Below are positions 34,256 to 39,105 of a DNA stretch of 39,105 nucleotides, piece by piece. How positions within the stretch are numbered: position 1 is the stretch's first letter; every line of letters starts with the position of its first letter. The DNA is from Planctomycetota bacterium. GTDB taxonomy: Bacteria; Planctomycetota; Planctomycetia; Planctomycetales; Planctomycetaceae. Where the stretch lies: assembly GCA_003670925.1 (NCBI GenBank), contig QWQG01000027.1, forward strand, positions 1-39,105. The letters run 5' to 3'. Made by a program: the position numbers and the translations under genes. The notes below the pieces were generated by a model, which saw only the letters and a list, made by a program, of their open reading frames with translations, was not told the DNA's origin and ran no database searches.

Positions 34256-35710
34256 TTACGAAATGACATCGGCAATCACTTTCCCATGCACATCGGTCAA
34301 CCGATAATCTCGGCCCTGAAATCGGTAAGTCAACTGCTCGTGATTGAAACCGAGCAAATGTAGAATCGTGGCCTGCAAGTCATGCGGCGTGACTTTGTTT
34401 TCCACCACGCCGAAACCCAATTCATCGGTTTGACCATAGTTGCAGCCACCTTTGACTCCACCTCCTGCCAGCCACATCGTAAAGCAGTCCGGAAAATGAT
34501 CGCGGCCCAAAATGTTGCCCGCAGCCGTACGACCTTCCCTAAACGGCGTACGCCCAAATTCACCACCGCAGACAATCAGCGTGTCCTCAAACAACCCACG
34601 TTGCTTCAGGTCTTCGATCAGGGCCGCGATGGGCTTGTCCGTCATCGCCCATTTGTTGGTTAGTCCATCGGTCAGGCCTTCGCCAGGACCAGTCCCGTGG
34701 AAGTCCCAGCCCCAGTCGAACAATTGCACGAATCGTACGCCCTGCTCAACGAGTCGCCTTGCCAGCAGGCAGTTGTTGGCAAAACTGGATTCGCCGGGCT
34801 TTGCCCCGTACGCATCCTGAGTCTCCTTCGTTTCCTGAGTAATGTCCATGACTTCCGGTACGGAGGCCTGCATGCGATACGCCAGTTCGTACTGGGCAAT
34901 CCGCGTGATGGTTTCCGGATGTCCCAGTTCCTGGGCCTGCAACTGGTTGAGTTCTTTCAAAGCATCCAGCGATCTGCGACGGACGGAGCGATCCATCCCG
35001 GCAGGATCCGAAACATACAGGACCGGGTCTCCCTTGGAACGACATTGCACGCCCTGAAACACGGAGGGCAGGAATCCGCTTCCGTATGAGTTAGCTCCGC
35101 CATTCGGCTGCACACCGCTGCTGATCAGAACCACAAATCCCGGCAAGTCTTGGTTCTCGGTCCCCAACCCGTACGTGACCCACGATCCCATCGATGGCCG
35201 CCCGGAACGTGGCGATCCCGTATAAATTAGTAACTCCGCAGGAGCATGATTGAACTGATCAGTGTTCATTGAATGAATGAAACATATGTCGTCCGCAACG
35301 CGATGAAAATTTGGGACAGCATCCGAGAGCCACGTTCCTGATTGCCCGTGCTGCGTGAACGTCCGAGGTGTGCCAAGTAGTTTGGGAACTCCCGATGTAA
35401 ACGCGAATGTGCGACCTTTGAGGAATTCATCCGGACAATCCTGCCCCGTGCGTTTCACAAGCTCCGGCTTATAGTCATAGATATCCAGATTCGGGGGCGA
35501 TCCGGTCAGATGCAGATAGATGACACGTTTGGCCTTTGCTTCGAAGTGCGGCTTTCGTCCTGCCAAAGGCGTCGTGGGATCGAGGGAAATATCGGCCTCC
35601 GCCAATCCGCCGTTGAGCGAGGACAGAGCGATCGCTCCCAGCCCGACACCAGATGACGAAAGAAAGTGCCGCCGCGTCTGCTGTTGCAGTTGCGTGAATT
35701 TGCTGTTCAT
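34256..35710 (-). CDS. DUF1501 domain protein (sulfatase-like fold, Tat-exported)
   Basis: The 484-residue protein carries a twin-arginine signal near residue 13 (RRHFLSSSGVGLGAIALSSL). DUF1501 landmarks follow: KAKRVIYLHLTGSPPNLDIY, MNTDQFNHAPAELLIYTGSP, RPSMGSWVTYGLGTENQDLP, LIVCGGEFGRTPFREG, RDHFPDCFTMWLAGGGVKGG and ATILHLLGFNHEQLTYRFQG. DUF1501 proteins are abundant in planctomycetes. They are usually encoded directly after a large DUF1549/DUF1553 (cytochrome-linked) protein. Here no such gene lies upstream, so this copy appears to be single. Family chemistry is unproven; the fold is alkaline-phosphatase-like. A Shine-Dalgarno AGGG precedes the ATG by about 11 nt. Confidence 0.95.
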   Translation of the reverse strand: MNSKFTQLQQQTRRHFLSSSGVGLGAIALSSLNGGLAEADISLDPTTPLAGRKPHFEAKAKRVIYLHLTGSPPNLDIYDYKPELVKRTGQDCPDEFLKGRTFAFTSGVPKLLGTPRTFTQHGQSGTWLSDAVPNFHRVADDICFIHSMNTDQFNHAPAELLIYTGSPRSGRPSMGSWVTYGLGTENQDLPGFVVLISSGVQPNGGANSYGSGFLPSVFQGVQCRSKGDPVLYVSDPAGMDRSVRRRSLDALKELNQLQAQELGHPETITRIAQYELAYRMQASVPEVMDITQETKETQDAYGAKPGESSFANNCLLARRLVEQGVRFVQLFDWGWDFHGTGPGEGLTDGLTNKWAMTDKPIAALIEDLKQRGLFEDTLIVCGGEFGRTPFREGRTAAGNILGRDHFPDCFTMWLAGGGVKGGCNYGQTDELGFGVVENKVTPHDLQATILHLLGFNHEQLTYRFQGRDYRLTDVHGKVIADVIS

Positions 35711-36121
35711 GGCGAAGAACCCTAGCAGGAAAATGAAGGAACTGGCGATGATGGGGGTCTGGAGGCCTACGAGCGGGGCGGCTTCTGCCGCGCAGTTTGA
35801 AACGCAGCGTCAGCAGCATAACAGCAGTTGCGATTGTGAACCAGGGAAAACGGAATCCGGCAACGTCCCTTGTCCCGGGCCCGGGCATTGAGATTGTTCA
35901 GGAAAAAAATTCCTGAAAATCGAATCCAAAGTCTTGCCCGCGAATGGCGCAAATCAGCGCAAATAAGCCCAGCACGAGTTTCACTTGCTGGAAGTCACCG
36001 GCGTCAATGCAGAACCTTGTGGAAGCAAGTAATTCATAGACTCTTGAGGTAAATTCTCGTTATTCACGGGCACAATCCGCTGGCATAAATTGCCCGTGAT
36101 TGCTGCAATGTTCCGCTGCTC
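35711..36121. other. Intergenic region with three symmetrical sequences
   Basis: No gene is supported in this 411-bp gap. It holds a perfect 12-bp palindrome CCCGGGCCCGGG (35874-35885). There is a perfect 8-bp hairpin TTCAGGAA/TTCCTGAA around five A bases (35897-35917). A 9-bp inverted repeat TCACGGGCA/TGCCCGTGA (36064-36072 and 36091-36099) lies just past the stop of the RsbW-like gene. The last is a plausible transcript end without a T-run. The others may be operators for DUF1501. Confidence 0.5.
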
Positions 36122-36556
36122 TCAACCTTGCATCACTGGCAACAGGCTGTTGCGTTCTCGCTCCAGAATCAGGCAGCGGCCTCCGTCAGCATATTCGAAG
36201 CGATCCATGTATTCACGCAACAACAACAGGCCACGACCTGTCGGACGTTCGATGAAATTGGCCTGCGTGGGATCAGGCACAGCCCCCAGCTCAAATCCTG
36301 CACCTTGATCCGAGATCTCCATGCGCAGTTTGCTGTCATCAATCCGACAGGTGATCCGCACCAACTTCGACTCATCAAATCGATTTCCGTGCCTAATTGC
36401 GTTTGCAACGCCTTCTTCAACCGCTAGTCGGACGGCAAACACATCACGCACAGAATAAGAAAAACGTTCCATCAGCTGCACGATCTTGTCCTGCAATCCA
36501 AAATCTTCATAAAGCTTGCTGGGAATGCTTGCTTCGAATTCCACATGCTCATTCAT
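36122..36556 (-). CDS. RsbW-like anti-sigma serine kinase (GHKL ATPase)
   Basis: The 144-residue protein is a single HATPase_c domain. It has the N box EEGVANAIRHGNRF near residue 50, the G1 box SDQGAGFE near 92, and the G2 box PTGRGLLLLREYMD near 115. The opening helix region (KLYEDFGLQDKIVQLMERFS) and the short length are those of RsbW/SpoIIAB proteins. These bind a sigma factor or another target and phosphorylate a STAS antagonist on serine. The STAS gene lies 105 bp upstream in the same direction, so the pair forms a partner-switching module. No sigma factor gene and no RsbU/SpoIIE phosphatase are in the window. Confidence 0.9.
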   Translation of the reverse strand: MNEHVEFEASIPSKLYEDFGLQDKIVQLMERFSYSVRDVFAVRLAVEEGVANAIRHGNRFDESKLVRITCRIDDSKLRMEISDQGAGFELGAVPDPTQANFIERPTGRGLLLLREYMDRFEYADGGRCLILERERNSLLPVMQG

Positions 36557-36661
36557 GGCGGATTCGAGACCCTAAGGAAACAACAAGATCGTCCCAGAAG
36601 AGCGTCTGAAACAAATCCCTGCCGCATCGTGCGAAAAAATGGGAAGTCGAAATTTGGCAGC

Positions 36662-37021
36662 CTAACCAATTTTTTTTATAGCATCGTCAAGGTTATTACA
36701 GAGCGTCAGCACTTTGTTGAGCTGCGTAATTTTGAACACGTCCAGAATGTCTTTCTGGATACTGCACAGTGCTAGCTTACCACCCGCAGTACTGGTCTTC
36801 TTGTGCATCGTGATGAGCTTGCCCAACGCTGCACTTGAGAGATATTCCACGAGCGTGAAGTCCAACACAATTTTCTTGCGACCATCCTTATCAACGAGGG
36901 CAAACAGTTCCTGTCCCAGTGAATCAATATTTGCCTCGTCAAGAATCTTCTTTTCCAGAAGACGAGCAACGGTTACACCACTAATTTCTTCGATATCAAT
37001 CCGCCGATCGGACTTTGACAT
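36662..37021 (-). CDS. STAS-domain anti-sigma factor antagonist
   Basis: The frame opens at 37195, but the first 58 residues are composition noise. The ATG at 37019-37021 (MSKSDRRIDIEEISGVTVAR) has AGGGGCAGG just upstream, giving 119 residues. The STAS fold is clear: VTVARLLEKKILDEANID, RKKIVLDFTLVEYLSSAALG, and LALCSIQKDILDVFKITQL. A serine in EYLSSAALG is the expected phosphorylation site for the RsbW-like kinase encoded downstream. When unphosphorylated, such proteins bind the kinase and free its other partner. A good promoter lies about 180 bp upstream. Confidence 0.93.
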   Translation of the reverse strand: MSKSDRRIDIEEISGVTVARLLEKKILDEANIDSLGQELFALVDKDGRKKIVLDFTLVEYLSSAALGKLITMHKKTSTAGGKLALCSIQKDILDVFKITQLNKVLTLCNNLDDAIKKIG

Positions 37022-37197
37022 TGCCTGCCCCTGTAAGTTCTTTGATATTCCAACACCTCGCCAGAACAGATTGCTGTCCGACGACCATAACCAATCAGCC
37101 TGCCGTGCGACACTTACCGCAAAGTCAATCGCAGTCGTCGCAAAAATGCAAATCTGGAACAAACCCACTTTGCACTTCGCGTTCGCATTATGCAACG

Positions 37198-37226
37198 ATC
37201 ATTACCCCACAAGCCGGTACTGTCAA
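37198..37226 (-). promoter_or_regulatory. Sigma70-like promoter for the STAS/RsbW pair
   Basis: On the minus strand a perfect TTGACA (37221-37226), a 17-nt spacer and AATGAT (37198-37203, 4 of 6) precede the STAS gene. The expected start near 37191 leaves a leader of about 170 nt. Confidence 0.5.
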
Positions 37227-37873
37227 GCGATGACGCCTGAGCATTCGCAGGAACAAAATTTCCAACCTGCCGGTCGTGAGGGCAATTCCGTCCCAATTTC
37301 GCGATGTTAAGCGTCGACTGGCGACTTTTACACATCCCCCTATTCCACAAAAACCCAAGTTTTCCTGTAATTTTTCGGGAAAAATTTCCGACAAAGTCCT
37401 CAGCAGTTGCGCTTGCATCAGATCGACTGCCTGCGTATCGTGTTGCTGCACGTCATGTGCGCTACCTCTGCCAGCTTCGTCTTGCAGCAAAACAAGTTGA
37501 CCCTACAGATAAACCCAATAGGGAACCCGTTCTGATCCCGGCTGACTGTCACGCCGACTATGTCTCGGATCACATGACCCGGGCGTCGGGGGCCCGCCTT
37601 TGAATCTGATCAATGGGTGTCAACCAAGTTTGCTCATGACCGCTGGGAGAGGTTTTTTATTGCGCGGCATTCAGCTCATCGTTGTCTATTGAGTTTACAA
37701 ACTCGCAACGCCCGCCGAACATCTCTCACTGTCGGCCTGTGATACATCAGAACCTGGCAAACTCGGATTCTGAAGAGTATCTCGACGCACTTTCGTTGTC
37801 CTGAGCCTAGCTTGCCGTCGGCGCTGTCTGCATGTTGATCACGACATCTTCTGCTGCGATTACGCTGCGCGAA
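37227..37873. other. Non-coding or decayed region before the STAS promoter
   Basis: About 650 bp with no open frame that I can support. Frames such as 37188-37490 (minus) and 37304-37603 (plus) have no recognisable motif and no ribosome-binding site. A short GC hairpin (CGGGC/GCCCG) lies near 37578-37594. Given the broken DUF1559 and transposase sequences next to it, this stretch may be degraded mobile or duplicated DNA. Confidence 0.4.
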
Positions 37874-38158
37874 TCAACAATGACAGAAATCAATACCAAG
37901 CATGTACAGACCATCGTTTGACTCGATTTCTCGACCGTCAGGTGTCAAGAGTGCCCGTATGACCTTCCAGTCGATATTCTGACCGCCAAAGCGAGTTGAT
38001 CCGTCCGCAATCGCAAAGAATGCTCCATTGCTGTGTGCCGATCCCCAATTGTCTTTGAACGGAATCCCGCGGCCATCCGGTGCGATGACCAATCCGGCTC
38101 GGGCTGTTCCTTTTGACCCACCTGAGAAAATCGGTTCGTCCCAATACCAGCTTGCACT
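37874..38158 (-). pseudogene. C-terminal fragment of a DUF1559 gene
   Basis: From about 38158 the minus strand reads SASWYWDEPIFSGG, then RAGLVIAPDGRGIPF, NWGSAHSNGAFFAIADGSTR, and IDWKVIRALLTPDGREIES. The H-x9-DG motif (HSNGAFFAIADG) and the closing pattern ID..V..AL.TPDGRE are those of DUF1559 C-termini. Only about 95 residues remain. The pilin-like N-terminus and the whole middle are absent, because upstream of 38158 the sequence becomes the end of a transposase gene. The open frame continues to 38347 only by chance inside transposase DNA. It is most simply a DUF1559 gene cut by an insertion. It is not a paralogue piece of the intact gene at 12916, since the residues differ throughout. Confidence 0.8.
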
Positions 38159-38974
38159 CCAATGGCGTGGACTTAAGCGTTTTGCGGGGTAATTTTCGGG
38201 ATTTTCTTGTGCTTCTTTCTGCACCTGTGACTGGGGCGTGGCTCTTTCAGTTTCGGATACTTGGAGTGGCCGCGTTTGATGGCGCGAGGCTCGTTTCGAC
38301 CGGGGCGATTCCGCACCAAGTGTGATCCTGACGAGTGGATGATCCACACGATGTCATCAAGCGTCTCAAGCTCGTCGTGGAAGGCAAGCCATGCATCGCG
38401 AGCGGTACTGAAGCTGATCTCTCTTGGATGCACTTCCAATATTTCCGCTGTGTCACACATGAGAAGCCGAACAAGATTATATGCCAGAATGGCCACTGCA
38501 ATTTCGCGATCCAGGTTATCGGGCGTCAGGCGTCAGGCAGCGGAGTTCGCACATACCCATCGTGGATTTATACGACCGGATATCGACTTCCACATCCCAC
38601 ATCCCACCTCAAACCGTACAGTTCTGCGATGTCTGCGGCCGAGAAGCGTTGTCGGCGGTCAATGTCGTCACGATCGTAAGCGGAGTATCGCAACCAGTCA
38701 CTCGGTAGCGAATCATGCGATCCAGAATTCGCTTTGGCAGCGCACGCCAATCCTTGCGTGTGAATCGGGCTTTGTCAAACTTCGGTTTCAGCAATTCAAC
38801 GATCGTTTCTTCGATCGAATCACACACGATATCATCTTTTCCAAATTCCTTGTTTTTTTCGCGAAAAAGTGACACTTCACCGGTTTTCTTGCCCTCCACT
38901 TTGGATGTGCTGTAAGGCACGCCGCAACCGTGCGCGAGCGACGCGGTTGCGACGACGCGTACCTGAGGAGCCTG
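38155..38974 (-). mobile_element. Remnant of an IS4-family insertion sequence, one end visible
   Basis: The transposase remnant ends at 38173, and DUF1559-like coding begins at about 38158, so the left boundary of the element lies within roughly 38155-38172. The segment CTTAAGTCCACGCCATTGG (minus strand) at this boundary resembles the ends of IS4-type elements as I remember them. The right end is not recognisable; similarity stops at an in-frame TGA at 38975-38977. No matching terminal repeat or target duplication could be identified, so the element is probably truncated. Confidence 0.6.
38173..38974 (-). pseudogene. Decayed IS4-family transposase with three frameshifts
   Basis: Reading down the minus strand, transposase-like residues pass through four frame segments. 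They are VRVVATASLAHGCGVPYSTS and KKTGEVSLFR to LPKRILDRMIRYRVTG (to ~38655), then FSAADIAELYGLRWDV (to ~38600). Next come VEVDIRSYKSTMGMCELRCL (to ~38535) and DREIAVAILAYNLVRLLMC to the end. The end has the IS4-family signature HLVRNRPGRNEPRAIKR. The first change fits a 1-nt deletion. The second and third are 7-bp tandem duplications (38590-38607 and 38523-38538). An internal deletion probably removed the segment after DDIVCDS. It cannot make an active transposase. Confidence 0.82.
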
Positions 38975-39011
38975 TCAGGCGATTGCGATGTTTGACCTGT
39001 GCCAAGGACAT

Positions 39012-39105
39012 CTACTTGTTGATGACATTCACGATCAACGTATTGACGACCCCACTCGCTGAGCCCGTGTACGAAGAAGGAGTGGCGCTTATCGCAATTC
39101 CAATC
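39012..39105 (-). CDS. Possible C-terminus of a protein running off the right edge
   Basis: On the minus strand from the edge, 30 codons stay open to a TAG at 39012-39014. The end reads GSASGVVNTLIVNVINK, which has an amphipathic beta-like look. Thirty open codons can arise by chance and no motif is seen. It may equally be decayed DNA next to the insertion remnant. Confidence 0.22.
   Translation of the reverse strand, partial: IGIAISATPSSYTGSASGVVNTLIVNVINK

Noticed and set aside
37188-37603. Open frames on both strands near the STAS promoter (37188-37490 minus, 37304-37603 plus)
   Set aside because: No motif, start signal or composition supports them, and they overlap each other.
38159-38347. 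N-terminal part of the open frame that includes the DUF1559 fragment
   Set aside because: It is an out-of-frame reading of the transposase C-terminus.
30908-38577. A 14-nt word ACCCATCGTGGATT shared between the ketosynthase leader (near 30910) and the transposase remnant (near 38565)
   Set aside because: There is no similarity beyond the word, so it is probably chance.
38609-38920. Reading 38609-38920 as a stand-alone gene
   Set aside because: Its residues continue the IS4-type transposase into other frames, so it is one segment of a broken gene.

Overview
The window looks like planctomycete chromosome. The markers are two pilin-like DUF1559 sequences (one intact, one a remnant), a DUF1501 Tat-exported protein, two CRTAC1-type (FG-GAP plus ASPIC/UnbV) lipoproteins, small planctomycete-style lipoproteins, a BatA-like vWA protein and a secreted parallel beta-helix protein. 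Nearly everything is on the minus strand; only an antiporter gene and an enolase-superfamily gene are on the plus strand. No tRNA, rRNA or CRISPR array was seen. All calls come from reading the sequence and from remembered family motifs; no database was searched.

Layout by coordinate. 1-3244: the start of a truncated secreted protein and a large secreted beta-helix/PDZ protein. 3245-3654: a non-coding stretch with a two-hairpin repeat. 3655-8776: a probable operon read from 8776 down (YfgM-like TPR membrane protein, RluA-family pseudouridine synthase, BatA-like vWA protein, CmoA) behind a good sigma70-like promoter. 9124-19252: a tightly packed accessory block. It consists of TPR protein, seven-heme cytochrome c, CRTAC1 lipoprotein and a small anchored beta-sandwich protein, then DUF1559, a terminator, an inverted-repeat element, a second CRTAC1 lipoprotein, a second TPR protein and a 60-residue lipoprotein. 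Several of these genes are joined by ATGA stop/start overlaps. 19431-25838: an exopolysaccharide export and polymerisation cassette (Wza-like, Wzc-like tyrosine autokinase, Wzy-like/TPR).

26400-34036 holds an AsmA-like membrane protein, a Na+/H+ antiporter, an unusual ketosynthase, a DJ-1/PfpI protein, and an alpha/beta hydrolase divergent from a mandelate-racemase/MLE-type enzyme. 34256-37021 holds DUF1501 and an RsbW-like kinase with a STAS antagonist (partner-switching pair). 37874 to the right edge is decayed DNA: a DUF1559 C-terminal fragment abutting a frameshifted IS4-family transposase remnant.

The best candidate for an undescribed system is the 9124-19252 block. It looks like an envelope-anchored multiheme cytochrome working with CRTAC1 beta-propeller lipoproteins and TPR scaffolds, next to an exopolysaccharide locus. 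The most striking single signals are: a hexanucleotide microsatellite encoding a (Gly-Tyr)7 tail on the tyrosine autokinase; a ketosynthase whose first catalytic His is Gln; a repeat whose two hairpins differ by fully compensated stem changes; and a transposase broken by two separate 7-bp tandem duplications.
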